From Macrotrachela quadricornifera (Eukaryota > Rotifera > Eurotatoria > Philodinida > Philodinidae), in assembly GCA_022393335.1 (NCBI GenBank), contig JAJEKB010021314.1:565811-629810 (forward strand): a stretch of DNA of 64,000 nt, read 5' to 3'. The notes below the pieces were generated by a model. The model was not told the origin of the DNA. It did no database searches and worked only from the letters and a program-made list of their open reading frames with translations. Shown here piece after piece: positions 44,396-55,053 of the stretch. Both the position numbers and the translations under genes were made by a program. Within the stretch, counting starts at the first letter, position 1; each line of letters starts with the position of its first letter.

Positions 44396-44898
44396 TACAT
44401 TATCGTCGAATCTTGTACAATCAACAAGAACATCAACACCTCCCATTGTTAGAAGAATTTATTTTTTATGAATTACCATTGAACATGCATTCGGTTTGAA
44501 GCCGAATCGATCAGCAGCATCAACGTCATCTTCGTCCACTACGTCTTCAACTACAACAGGTGGAAGAAGAAAAAAAACGAAGCAATTCAAATAAAAGACC
44601 TGGTTTATTTCTTTACATCGAGAATGAACCATTTAGTGTACTGCTATGTAGTGATCTACATGGAATTGATCCAAGAGCGAATGATCCAACAAAACCTATT
44701 CTACTTCCAGAACGTTCACGAGAAGAAGTTCTGACCCATCTATTATCTATACATCCTGCACCATCACTAGTTGATGGAAGAAGAAGTGTTATTCTCTTTC
44801 TCGTAGAGAAGAGTCTTGCAAACATAAATTGTCTGCTTGATTGCTTGATTGCTTGCTTGCTTGTATGTCCGCACAAGGTCAAAAAAACATTTTATTGA
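44396..44898 (+). pseudogene. Unrecognised coding fragment with an A-run frame break
   Basis: From 44475 one frame reads SAASTSSSSTTSSTTTGGRR, ending in a basic cluster. At the A8 run 44570-44577 the frame changes and continues as KRSNSNKRPGLFLYIENEPF and on for about 90 residues (IDPRANDPTKPILLPERSRE, HPAPSLVDGRRSVILFLVEK). Removing one A would join the two into a Ser/Thr-rich linker, a Lys/Arg-rich possible nuclear localisation signal and a folded-looking segment. The last 20 residues run into Leu/Cys low-complexity sequence. I do not recognise a family. It is followed directly by the 124-bp tandem repeats, so the rest of the gene could lie beyond them or be lost. Confidence 0.4.
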
Positions 44899-44914
44899 TA
44901 TTTTCTGAAAAACT

Positions 44915-45300
44915 TAACCAAAGGGTAATCGAGGTCGAGGAACTCGAATCTGATGTTAGTTTTTTAAAATTTTTTTTGGATCCATTTTTTTACACAAAGG
45001 ATCACTTTTTTTACAAAAAAATTTTTTTTTATAAGGGTTGACCGAAGGGTAATCGAGGTCGAGGAATCCGAATCTGATGTTAGTTTTTCAAAATTTTTTT
45101 GAGAGTCAGTTTTTTACACAAAGAATCACTTTTTTTGCAAAAAAATTTTTTTTTATAAGGGTTGACCGAAGGGTAATCGGGGTCGANNNNNNNNNNAGTT
45201 TTTTACACAAAGAATCACTTTTTTTACAAAAAATTTTTTTTTAAGGTTTGATCGAAAGCAGTTGCAGTCGAAAAAGTTATATCTGACTTCGACGTTTTTT
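44915..45300 (+). repeat. 124-bp tandem repeat with assembly gap
   Basis: AAGGGTAATCGAGGTCGAGG starts at 44921, 45045 and (as AAGGGTAATCGGGGTCGA) 45169, exactly 124 bp apart. Units also share AATCTGATGTTAGTTTTT, TTTTTTACACAAAG(G/A)ATCAC and a poly-A/poly-T block. A 10-N gap interrupts the array, so the copy number is unknown. Confidence 0.85.
45187..45196. other. Assembly gap (10 N)
   Basis: Undetermined bases within the 124-bp repeat. Spacing suggests the gap replaces most of one unit or several units. Confidence 0.95.
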
Positions 45301-45449
45301 AAAGTTTTATAAATGAATAGCTTGATGGTGGTTCAGAAACATTTTTTCTACGAGAAAGAGCTGAGCGAGTCTTTAGACGAGCGTTACTTGTTGTAACTAA
45401 ACCAAATAATTCAATACATTTCACATAAAAAAAAAACTATTATGTTGTA

Positions 45450-45812
45450 TTGAAAATTATACAATTACCAATTGCAACACGACATAAAGGTCCAATCGAT
45501 GCTTACTTTGAAAGAGATGAAATACTTTATATTAATGACGTAATATGCGAAATTGAGAAACAGAAAAGAATAAAATTAATGGATAATCCACCAAATATAT
45601 CAAATATTATTCAAAATGAAGATGATGACTCAAGTGATGATAATCAATCAGCATCTTCATCTATTCCAAATCCAAGATCAATATTTGAATTGATTGATCA
45701 TGATGATTATAATAAATCAAAATATATTCAAATTCAAAAGTGGCTCAACAACTCGTTATTATCATCTGATTTAATCCTGAACGAAAATGATTTACAAAAT
45801 TCATTTTCTTAA
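45450..45812 (+). CDS. Unrecognised coding sequence, probably a C-terminal exon
   Basis: A frame of 120 codons ends in TAA at 45810-45812. It reads KIIQLPIATRHKGPIDAYFE, then DEILYINDVICEIEKQKR, an acidic Ser/Asp-rich linker (NEDDDSSDDNQSASSS) and a helical-looking tail (KYIQIQKWLNNSLLSSD). The composition is typical of an intracellular or nuclear protein. No family is recognised. An upstream segment at about 45360-45420 (ERVFRRALLVVTKPNNS) lies in another frame and ends in a stop. Relation to the fragment at 44396-44898, on the same strand but across the tandem repeat, is possible but unproven. Confidence 0.4.
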   Translation: MKIIQLPIATRHKGPIDAYFERDEILYINDVICEIEKQKRIKLMDNPPNISNIIQNEDDDSSDDNQSASSSIPNPRSIFELIDHDDYNKSKYIQIQKWLNNSLLSSDLILNENDLQNSFS

Positions 45813-46149
45813 TCATTTTTTACTATGAGGATCAATAATTAATGTCTTGTACTTTTGGTCTGGATTTTTCTCTTATTATTTGTACGCTTTTTTTTCTTCT
45901 TGTTGATGTTGGAAATACTTTTTTTTCATTCTTGCATATGCTATTATGAGAAAACAATAGACGAAAAGAACATAACCATTTAGTAGTTAAGAGTAAAAAA
46001 TAAAAATTTGTAATGTGCTAATTTAGTTAATGATAAATGCAAGTCTATAAAAAACAATTCTTTTTTTATATAGAAATTTGTATTTTTGTTCTATATTTGA
46101 GTCACGCATACCTTGGAGAATCGAAATTGAATTGTTAATACAATAAAAC
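45813..46149. other. Intergenic, nothing recognised
   Basis: AT-rich sequence between the unrecognised ORF and the convergent GH27 pseudogene. Confidence 0.45.
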
Positions 46150-46730
46150 ACATGAGTTGCATAAGTCGATAACACCATACTATTTCAATGGAACTACGAC
46201 AATTATGAGTTACAGAAGAAATTTAGTCACATATGTAAGTCGTCGTGGTCCGATGAATGAAAGATCTTTCGATAATTAAACATCGTCCATCATCTATTGA
46301 TCTAATAGCTCCATCTTGTGAATGATATATTCATTGTTGATGTTGTTCTACAGTTTTAAACATTGAACACGATGTAATCCTTAATATACTTGAATACTTG
46401 AATTATTTAAGAATTTTGATGAAGCAACAAGAACCTTTCTTCCTTGAATACCCAATGAATCTTTATTGATAACGATAACTTCAGAATTTGAGTATGTATT
46501 TAGATTTGCTTCACTTATCTTTTGAACATAACAATCTATAATCAAAGGAGATCTACTTATTGACCAAAGAGAAAAATAAAAAACATATTCTAAATCAGTT
46601 ATTCTTTCATTTCAAATACGAATAACACTAAACAAATGATTGAAAAAAAAAATTTCAAATTGACTTACTATCAGAGTCCTTCCCGTTATCAGGTCCTATT
46701 TGATCAGCAAATTCATTGTTCTAAATCAAA
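46150..46730 (-). pseudogene. GH27 alpha-galactosidase remnant, possibly with ricin-like lectin tail
   Basis: Minus strand from about 46725: NEFADQIGPDNGKDSD, then a 41-bp GT-AG intron (46668-46628), then D-M-L restored across the junction; the family has D-P-D-M-L here, carrying the acid/base Asp. One frame over follows NERITDLEYVFYFSLWSISR and SPLIIDC, corresponding to the GH27 block T-D-x-E-Y-x-x-H-F-S-L-W. Next is NSEVIVINKDSLGIQGRKVL, the counterpart of N-x-E-V-I-A-I-N-Q-D-P-L-G-x-Q-G-R. After further stops, DGAIRSIDDGRCLIIE (about 46300) looks like a ricin-type lectin repeat, as found at the C-terminus of some alpha-galactosidases. At least four frame breaks or stops exist, and the N-terminal barrel half with the nucleophile is missing. 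Alpha-galactosidases release terminal alpha-galactose; this copy is dead. Confidence 0.75.
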
Positions 46731-48366
46731 CTCATTTCTTAAATAAATAAAAGTAATTAATTGAAAATAATGAGGAATTTTTCCTTTTCATTCAATTGAT
46801 GTTGAGATAATTGGTATTGATTGTTGTTGTTCAATAACTTGAAATAGTTTATTAGATTAAATTACTTTTACAAAGCACGACATAAAAATAAATTGACAAA
46901 AAAAATATTAAATTTTTATCTCTCTTAATCATCCTTATATTTAAACAGTACTTTAAAAAAAATAACAAGTTCACACTATCAATTGTTTTTAAAAATTTAT
47001 ACTTCTATATGTAAGCCAATCCATACATTAGCTGGGTTGTGGCATACTCTTTGATTATATATTTGAGCTATGCCCAAATTTCAATTAAATTAAGTAAACT
47101 TTGAAATGGTTCATCTATATGGTTTACGTAGATGTAGATCTAATAGTCTCATAGCTCGAAAAAATTCCTATTTTTTTCATTTGCAATCCAATTTGTTTAC
47201 AGATCTGTAATTATTCTTTTAAAACTCTCATAGGATATTACCATATAAAATTGTTTTCACTCTTAACCTATCATTATAATTGAACTGTATAGAATAATTA
47301 AAATGCTATTTCATAAAGAATTAATCAAAAACAAATAATATATTATCAGAAGATCTACAAAATTAATGAATCGAACTTTTAATGAGAACAATTTAAATTT
47401 ATCTTTAAACACAAGTAAAAAAAACTAGGATTGGAATTTTATTAAATTATAATTCTCAGTAAAATTTCAATGAGATTTGTCAATCAATAATATTTTAGAA
47501 TAAAATAGAAAAATGAATATTTTTACTCGAATAGAATTCTATATGAAGAGTTTATTTTAACAATATAGAAAAAGAAACAAAAATCATCATGTTCTTTTCT
47601 TTGTCAAGATTAAAGATGAAAAAAAGCACTAATCAATTTACATTATTAAAATAAAAAATTAGATTTGATCACTATAAAATTGATTGTTTTTCAATATTGT
47701 ATTTCATTTACACAATCTTTTATTCTGTATATTTATGAATCTTTCAGCATTATAAAAAAGAATTAATGCATCGTTTTTAAATAATGATTGAAAATGATTT
47801 AGTGTTATATAAATAGATGTATGTATATATTCAAATAGTATTAATGCATATGTTGTTATTTCAAAAATATTTTTATCGGTTGAATGCAATATTTTATAAG
47901 TTCTTATTAAACGAAACTCAATTTGAAATATTTATGATAAATAATCAAATACATATAATACTTTAGAAAAATAAATAATTGATTAACGAAGTGTTTTTAA
48001 AATTTAAATGAGAATTATCTGTAAAATATATTTGTTGAGAACAAGTTCTCATATCATATAAATTATTTGATTCTATAATATTTGAAACTTTTATATAAAG
48101 ATTATTTATTTTATCATTTATTCGATTGATTTTGATTAAATATTTATCTAAAAATAAATCGAATAATTTATATAATAACTTAAAATAAGAAACATATATT
48201 GAGAATGAAAAGTATTATCTGAAAGAAAACAAAAAATATTTGAAATGATGTCATTATTATGAAAAGTTATGATCATTCTAGTTTTAATATATATTTATGT
48301 AGATAATGTCAATGAACAAAAAAGGAGTCGAAGCTTTTCAGTCATTCATTATATAGAAAGGATATA
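46731..48366. other. Very AT-rich region, nothing recognised
   Basis: No supported gene on either strand. The expected upstream exons of the GH27 remnant are not identifiable here, so they are lost or decayed beyond recognition. Confidence 0.5.
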
Positions 48367-49027
48367 TGATGAAAGAAAAATTTTTTTTCTTGCGTTCTGT
48401 CCATTGAAGTGACAGAACGGAAAAAAGCTGACTCATAGTCAATGAATAAATCTTATTTTTCATATTTCTATTTTATCTAAAACTAAATAAAATTTCCAGA
48501 CTTTTCTCTGAAACAAAATATATCAAAAAATAGATTTAAAACCAGTCAAATTATTGTTCGATTTTTAGAAAAAAATATAAATAATTTTAATTATTTATTT
48601 TTGATTAAAATTTATGAGATTTAAGATTTTGTTTAATATTTTATTTATATATTCATCCTCTATTGAATGATTATTCTATATATTATATATATTTGAGAAG
48701 ATTTGGTATAATGATATGATAAAATGTTAACATGTGTTAACGGGCCCGTGTAACTCAGTCGGTTAGAGTGCTGTACTTATAAACAGTAACAGTGAAGTAA
48801 TGCAGAAGTCGGCAGTTCGAACCTGCCCTCGGGCACCATATTTTTTTCTTCTTAACTTCAATATATTCTTAATTTTTTTTTGTAATCAGAAATTCAAACC
48901 AAAATTTTTTTTTTTTTTAAGATAAAAATTTCATTAGGAACAATAAAATTATTTTCATCTTTTGATTAGTTTTTTTTAAAGTTAAAATTTCTATTCAGAT
49001 GCTTTAGTCTTCACTTAGAATATCGTA
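48367..49027 (+). repeat. Duplicated block, copy A (contains tRNA-Ile)
   Basis: About 660 bp match copy B at 51283-51937. The 330 bp from 48506 to about 48840 are virtually identical, including 240 bp of 5' flank and the tRNA; both sides are more diverged. A hairpin CGTTCTGTC...GACAGAACG near 48393 is kept in both copies while its loop differs. Confidence 0.85.
48744..48835 (+). tRNA. tRNA-Ile(UAU) with intron, copy A
   Basis: The cloverleaf folds as GCCCGTG acceptor, D arm ACTC/GAGT, anticodon stem CTGTA/TGCAG with loop CTTATAA (anticodon TAT), variable AAGTC, T arm GGCAG-TTCGAAC-CTGCC, CTCGGGC and discriminator A. An 18-nt intron interrupts the loop after position 37, as is usual for eukaryotic tRNA-Ile(UAU). 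Acceptor pair 6-67 is a U-U mismatch. A T7 run starting 5 bases after the discriminator can end Pol III transcription. CCA directly follows the discriminator in the DNA, which eukaryotic genes do not need and is probably chance or a sign of retro-origin. Confidence 0.9.
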
Positions 49028-49689
49028 AATGCTTAAAGAAACTTTGCATCATAGTTTTTTTTAGGTGATCATTATCAAAAATCGTTCAATGATGTGTGAA
49101 CACATTTGAAAAGAAATTTTCACTCTTAAAACAATGTCAAATTATAGAAGGTTCACACATGACTATGCATTTGATGTTACAACTATACAAACCTGATGTC
49201 GTGCATTTCAAATATTCCAAATCAATATAATTTTCTTACGTATTTTTCTCGTCAAAATTCTCATATCTAATACGCTGATATGTTAAATTCTCTAGAACCA
49301 AAACGAATCTGAACAAGTTTTTAACTAAAATGGCTTCTAATATGGATCTGGAATGTTCATTAATCACCGAATAAAGTGCAATCTTACGTCTGTAATCATC
49401 CTGAAGAAATACGATTTTTGAAAAAACTGAATTTAACGTGTCGTCTCACTAGGAATCCGAATATGTTCCTGAATTTCATTATTGATCCTGTTTTAGTGAG
49501 AAGAATTATAAAATACAATTTATCAAAAAATATTCTGAAAAAAATCATTTTTTCTTAATAAATAGTTTTATACGGTTCATAATATTTCGAGTATAACTCC
49601 GTCAATTTTTTAAAATTAAAATGCTTAGAATTAAAAGCTCTACAAACTTTAAAAATCTCATTAAAGTCAGAGATCAATTCTGTACTAAT
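49028..49689. other. Between duplicated block A and the GlgX remnant
   Basis: No recognisable coding sequence. The GlgX frame would be expected to extend upstream into this stretch, but I see no conserved block. A 60-codon open stretch at 49376-49558 has no motif. Confidence 0.4.
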
Positions 49690-50640
49690 AAATTCAATAG
49701 TAAAAATTATAATCATTCATGGAATTGTGGTATTGAATGTCTAACAGATGATAAAAATTTAAACAAATGCTATGATTATCAAAAAATGAAATTTTTTTAA
49801 CAATATTATTTTTATTCCAAGGACTATCCAGTATTAGGTGTCAATCAGTTAACTTTTTACTTCAAGATAGATTTCTTGAATAAAATCTTGCTTTTTGACG
49901 GATGACTTAAGTCGAATATAACATGATAATAATAATCTACATACATTGTTAAGATAATGAAATATCTTGGTTATGTTGGAACAAAAATGATGAACATTCA
50001 TCGAGTATTCCAAAATAATTGCAGCATCATCTATTTTATGAATATTTCTGTATAGGCAAATAATATAATTCTGATTTTTTTTCCGAAAGATGTGCTATCG
50101 AAATCTCTACGAAAGATGCCGAATCGTGTCTCTACTAACATATTCTGATAAATTTTCCCACACTAAAAATGAAACACTACATTTTAGTGCTACTTTTGAT
50201 TATATAAGCATTGGAAGAATATCTTTTATGGATTTGATTCGGCAGTTTTTGTAGAACTTTTGACAGCATATCGTTTGGGAAATATATCAAGATTATATCA
50301 TTTGTTAACGCAGAAATATTCACACAATGAATGATGTTGCAATCATTTTGGAACATCCAATACTAGAATTTATACAAAACTTAACTAGTTTACATCATCA
50401 CCATTCAGTTTTTCGTCGATGTACATGGTTTCTTGGTCAATCGGTTAAACTTGGTGAAATCGACGATATAGCTTGATTTAAATTTAATGGTCAGTATATG
50501 AGAGAAGAAGATTATCAACTTGATTATGCTAATCCATTTGATGTTTTTTATTAATGATCATAGAATGTGTTCTCATTTGTCCTTCGATCGTCACTTTATT
50601 GATGATAGTTTCTATATAATATTTATTGTTTCCAATTAGA
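49690..50640 (+). pseudogene. glgX: Bacterial-type glycogen debranching enzyme (GlgX) remnant
   Basis: Family blocks appear in order but in changing frames. At 49700 NYNHSWNCGIECLTDDKNLN matches the GlgX block N-x-S-W-N-C-G-x-E-G-x-T-D-D. At about 49945 DNEISWLCWNKNDE matches Q-D-N-E-I-S-W-x-D-W, with the Gln codon changed to TAA. At 50360 ILEFIQNLTSLHHHHSVFRR, then WFLGQSVKLGEIDDIA, a TGA in place of Trp, and FKFNGQYMREEDYQL match the C-terminal L-x-x-L-R-x-x-H-P-V-F-R-R...D-I-x-W-F-x-x-D-G-x-x-M-x-x-x-D-W. At about 50555 FIDDSFYIIF matches the terminal D-D-S-F-x-x-L-F-N. GlgX-type isoamylases cleave alpha-1,6 branches of limit glycogen and are bacterial; animals use an unrelated fused debranching enzyme. 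A foldback insertion (50006-50354) splits the copy. The N-terminal catalytic part is absent. Confidence 0.8.
50006..50354. mobile_element. Foldback element inserted in the GlgX remnant
   Basis: ATTCCAAAATAATTGCAGCA at the left and the reverse complement of the right end, GTTCCAAAATGATTGCAACA, start arms of about 125 bp that end in GCCGAATC on both sides. The insertion lies exactly between the DNEISW block and the C-terminal LEFIQ block, which are near neighbours in GlgX proteins. Confidence 0.7.
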
Positions 50641-51282
50641 AAAAAAAAAGTCAATATGATGCATCAGTATTTACCAATAGAATTTATTCACCTCAAAAGA
50701 AATTTTTCGATAATTAACTGACATTCCAATAACAAGATCTATAGAGATTTGAATGCATTTAGATTTTCTCTCCGAAAAGATCGATGTGAAACTCTGAGAG
50801 ATGTGCCGAGTAAATAACCAATCTCCTCAGTTCTCATCCATCTTTTTAGTTATTGCAAAATATTATACATTTGATTTTAAATTTTCTACTGAATAAAGTA
50901 ATTACATTAAACCAATTAAATTCAATATAGATCGTATAAAAATAATTGTAAATATAAGTCAATTAACATCTTTTGAATATTCATTAACAATACTACTATT
51001 GATAACAAATAAAAATGTAGAGTATTCATGGAAATACAGATAATCAATCATTGATATTTTCTTTTATTATCAATTTTAACAATTTACTAAGTTAGATTAT
51101 CAATCTTAAATATTTTAATATTTGTCTCCGAATATTTGATAATATGAATTTTTATTAAAAAATAACAATCAATTCTGATTGTGCGATAAAATCTAATACA
51201 ATAAATTGATATTTCAATTGTTTTTATTTCCTAGTAGAAAATTTCGTATTAAATATTCGTACATAAATGCTTAGATATATTC
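50641..51282. other. AT-rich, nothing recognised
   Basis: No supported gene or repeat between the GlgX remnant and duplicated block B. Confidence 0.5.
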
Positions 51283-51937
51283 GATGAAAGAAAATTTTCT
51301 TTTTTGCGTTCTGTCTATTTAAAGTGACAGAACGGAAAAAAACTAACTTATAGTCACTGAATAGATGGTATTTGTCACATTTCTATTTTATTTAAAATGA
51401 AATAAAATTTCTAGAATTTCCTCTGAAACAAAATATATCAAAAAATAGATTTAAAACCAGTCAAATTATTGTTCGATTTTTAGAAAAAAATATAAATAAT
51501 TTTAATTATTTATTTTTGATTAAAATTTATGAGATTTAAGATTTTGTTTAATATTTTATTTATATATTCATCCTCTATTGAATGATTATTCTATATATTA
51601 TATATATTTGAGAAGATTTGGTATAATGATATGATAAAATGTTAACATGTGTTAACGGGCCCGTGTAACTCAGTCGGTTAGAGTGCTGTACTTATAAACA
51701 GTAACAGTGAAGTAATGCAGAAGTCGGCAGTTCGAACCTGCCCTCGGGCACCATATTTTTTTCTTCTTAACTTCAATATATTCTTAATTTTTTTTGTAAT
51801 CAGAAATTCAAACCAAAATTTTATTTTTTTTTTAGATAAAAATTTCATTAGGAACAATAAAGTTATTTTCATCCTTTGATTTTTTTTAAAGTTAAACTTT
51901 CTATTCTGATGTTTTAGTCTTCACTTAGAATATCGTA
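51283..51937 (+). repeat. Duplicated block, copy B (contains tRNA-Ile)
   Basis: Matches copy A at 48367-49027 with an offset of 2915 bp over the best part. Its right boundary, TATCGTA at 51931-51937, coincides with the insertion point of the foldback element starting at 51938; copy A continues past this TATCGTA with other sequence. Confidence 0.85.
51659..51750 (+). tRNA. tRNA-Ile(UAU) with intron, copy B
   Basis: Identical in sequence to copy A, including the 18-nt intron, the U-U mismatch at acceptor pair 6-67, the encoded CCA and the T7 run downstream. The nearly 240 bp of identical 5' flank mean that both could be transcribed alike. Confidence 0.9.
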
Positions 51938-52629
51938 CAGGATGGATAAAATATTTTTCCAGAGAACACTATTATTTCAAATGGCAAACAATGAATTTTA
52001 TACTAGATTAAAACGTATCGAAAATGTGATTTATTGGTATAAAATATTGAAAAATTTGATGCTTTTTTTGACATAGAAAATTAAAGCGACAGTAATTTAA
52101 ATACAAAATAAAATAATTCCTCTTGATATTTTTACATAGTTTGATAGAGCTTGTTAAGTTCTACAAAATTACATATAATAAAAAATTTTACATCATTTTT
52201 CTCAGATAAAAATAATGTAAAATACTACTTGAAAATCCTAAAAAATATTTAAAAATTCGATTTTTCAATAAAATCAACTTTTTTCATTATATCTATTAAA
52301 AAAGACATTTATCTTAGAAAAATGATGTAAAATTTTTTAATATATATAGTTTTGTAGAACTTGATGTGCTCTATCGAACTATATAAAAATATCAAAAGAA
52401 ATTATTTTATTTTGTATTTAAATTACTGTCGCTTTAATTTTCTATGTCAAAAAAAGCATCAAATTTTTCAAAATTTCTTACATTTGACATTAAAATATTT
52501 TGACAACTCTCCCTGTTTAATATCAATAAATTACATTTTTGATGCGTTTTAATCTGGTATAAAATTCTTTATGTTTACCATTTGAAATAATAGTGTTACT
52601 TCTCTGGAAAAAAATTTTTATCCATTCTG
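51938..52629. mobile_element. Long foldback element, TA-flanked (Tc1/mariner-type MITE)
   Basis: The ends are CAGGATGGATAAAA at the left and CAGAATGGATAAAA in reverse complement at the right. TA sits on both sides (51936-51937 and 52630-52631), the usual Tc1/mariner target duplication. Arms of roughly 300 bp pair almost throughout (for example ATTTCAAATGG, TTTTTTTGACATAGAAAATT, AAAGCGACAGTAATTTAAAT). The whole could form one long hairpin. No transposase is encoded. Confidence 0.8.
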
Positions 52630-52631
52630 TA

Positions 52632-55041
52632 CTGTCTTTATTTTTCTTTCACTTATGACTACTCTCCGTTAGAAAATGACGTCATGTATCGATTCTTCCT
52701 TCTTTTTTCTCCTTCTTCTGCTTTTCTTTTCTTCTTCTTGGCTGACTCATACGTCATCTACGGTTAGATGTTGTGTTTTTATTGTGAAGATTTGTTCACC
52801 TTTTTTTTTTTCGAATAAAGAGTCACTCTACACAACATCAGAGCTAGATTGATCTGTGTGAGAACTAAACGCATTACACTCTCTTTACTTTTCTTTCACT
52901 GTTTATGAAGTATCTTTTTTCGGTATTGTCCACCGCTCGCTTATATTCTGCATGAATAGGTGAAGAAAACGAGTTAAGTGAAGGCAATGTGTTGATAATG
53001 AAGTAAAGGAATACAGTCAAGAATGTCCTTCAAAATATTTAAAAAACAAATAATCTTGACTGTTACTCTACGACTCGAATATGATGAATGTTCTATGTAC
53101 ACATAAGTAGTAGAGTAATCATTGATGCTATAGAGATGTTTCTTTCTGTTAAATACAAAATATTGTTTTTAGTCAGCTGTAGTTCTCTGGATTGGATGAC
53201 GTATCTGTACTATGACACAAAAAATCTGTTGGACTGTTATTAGAATAGGCGGCTAAAATTTTGACGTGTTATTTTTATAAGAGTGGAGTGGTTCGTAGTT
53301 CAAGTATCCTTACTCTCAATACGAACTCAATCGAAGATCCTGAAAAATTACATCCAAGTGTTTCTGGTATCGCTGATTCAGTTGCACATGTCAAATCAAG
53401 ACAGCAATGTTTGACGAGTGCATTGATGTCTCAGCGGAGGTGGTGACAGGATTTGTTGCCAAGATGAGCTCAGCTTAACTAAAATTTTAGGATCAGCAGA
53501 TGCCCAAAAAGGTAATTTTTTGCTTGTCCCCTTCACAAGATTCAACGATTAATTTAGAAAGGTCAATAGTAGATCATTACATTTTCAAACGTTTTTTCAA
53601 TTGACAAGGCAATCTCGTCAAAGCCTGCTTTACGATACCTCATGTGAGCTTTGAAATTATTAATATCTGAACGAACTAGTTTCTTAATTACTCATCCAGG
53701 TCGAAGATACAAGCTCGTAAATAATCGTTTACATAGAAAATGTCAACAGACAGAAAGCGTACGCGGACTCCGTATACAGGATTGGAAATAATATTTTGAT
53801 AGGGGAGGGGATACTGTTTTCAGATTAGATCTAATTTGAACTGTCTCACGGAAGAAGTTTTTCTATACCGATACAGCGTACAACTCTAGAAATTTTCTGA
53901 ATTCAAGACTGGATAGTCTTCATGTAGTATAAAATTTGTTGATAAAATTATATGAAATCACAACCTTAGTTTTCCTCGTAAAATGTTTTTGCGAACTCGG
54001 AACCTATTAGGCATAGCTTTGACAACACCAATGTAGTACTTATGACACTGCTCTCAAGTAGTAACAGATTATAGTTGACACGAGTGCATGGTATATATTG
54101 CAGAAGACACGTTCTATATGCGAGTATAGTACTGGAGAACATTTTGATAGAACGTAGAGTATAGAGAGTATAAATACAAAGTAAGAACACACAAGAGCAA
54201 TTAACTTAAGTGAACAAATTTATCAACTAGTAAATATTTGGGTTTTGTTGTGTTCTATTTCATTTGTTTTAATGGTTTCAAGTGAGTGAATGAACAAATA
54301 ATAAATATTTCAATTGACTTATTTTATTTATTTTAAGTCATTTGATTCGCAGATTAAATAAAAAAATTTTATTGTACTTTAATTTATAATAAAACCTCTA
54401 TTACTGAATGCCGCTCCAAAGTAATCAACCTGTTATATTAAACACCCTATGGTCGGCCTTCTCCGAGCAATTTTTACTGGTTCTGACCCTCTCGTAAACG
54501 ATCACCATGTGATTCTGAAAGTGAATGCTTTTTTCACTCCCTATCGTATAAATTTATCTTTTTGATAAGAACATCAGCAAGGATCGCCACCTATATATCA
54601 TATAATATTTCATATCTGATAACTGTATAAACAGTGAGATCAATTTTGTCTTTGTTCTCTGTCTGTATATATCAATTGTTTATTATTCAATATGACATCT
54701 CAACATGATCTCAGTCTAAAAGAGAACATAAATTATAATTGATTGCTAAAAGGTAAATGAAGTGGTTGAAGAAATAATAATCGTTGAATTTTATATAAAC
54801 TCCTTTCAAAATGATCACCCTAATAATGTGAACGCTTTTCGTTATTCTTTGATAAGGTTTTTTTTACAAGGAATTCTCAATTATCAAATATAGATTCAAA
54901 TTATTAATTGAATATCTATAAACTATGCAAGGCTGAAATAAATTAAGGAATTACCGAACCTCCATCACCATTTTTATGATGTCCTAAGTATGTAGAAAAA
55001 AGGAAAAATACTAAATAATTTTTTTTGTTCTAGATAAAATA
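52632..55041. other. Intergenic, nothing firmly recognised
   Basis: A pyrimidine-rich run (CTTCTT repeats, 52697-52740) lies at the start. Open stretches near 53261-53446 and 53966-54190 have no motifs. A TATAAATA at 54168 is an isolated promoter-like word without a gene behind it. Confidence 0.4.
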
Positions 55042-55053
55042 CGTAATTTACGA

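Noticed and set aside
44920..45300. 124-bp tandem repeat as a centromeric satellite
   Set aside because: Only three or four units are visible around a gap; nothing supports a centromere.
49376..49558. 60-codon frame as the N-terminal part of the GlgX remnant
   Set aside because: No GlgX block can be recognised in it, and it lies upstream of the first conserved block without similarity.
51678..51872. Minus-strand open stretch overlapping tRNA copy B
   Set aside because: It runs through the tRNA and AT-rich flanks and has no counterpart motif; the tRNA explains the conserved sequence.
54160..54240. TATAAATA followed by a possible LTR-like transcription start
   Set aside because: No matching second repeat, primer-binding site or retroviral-type coding sequence is seen around it.
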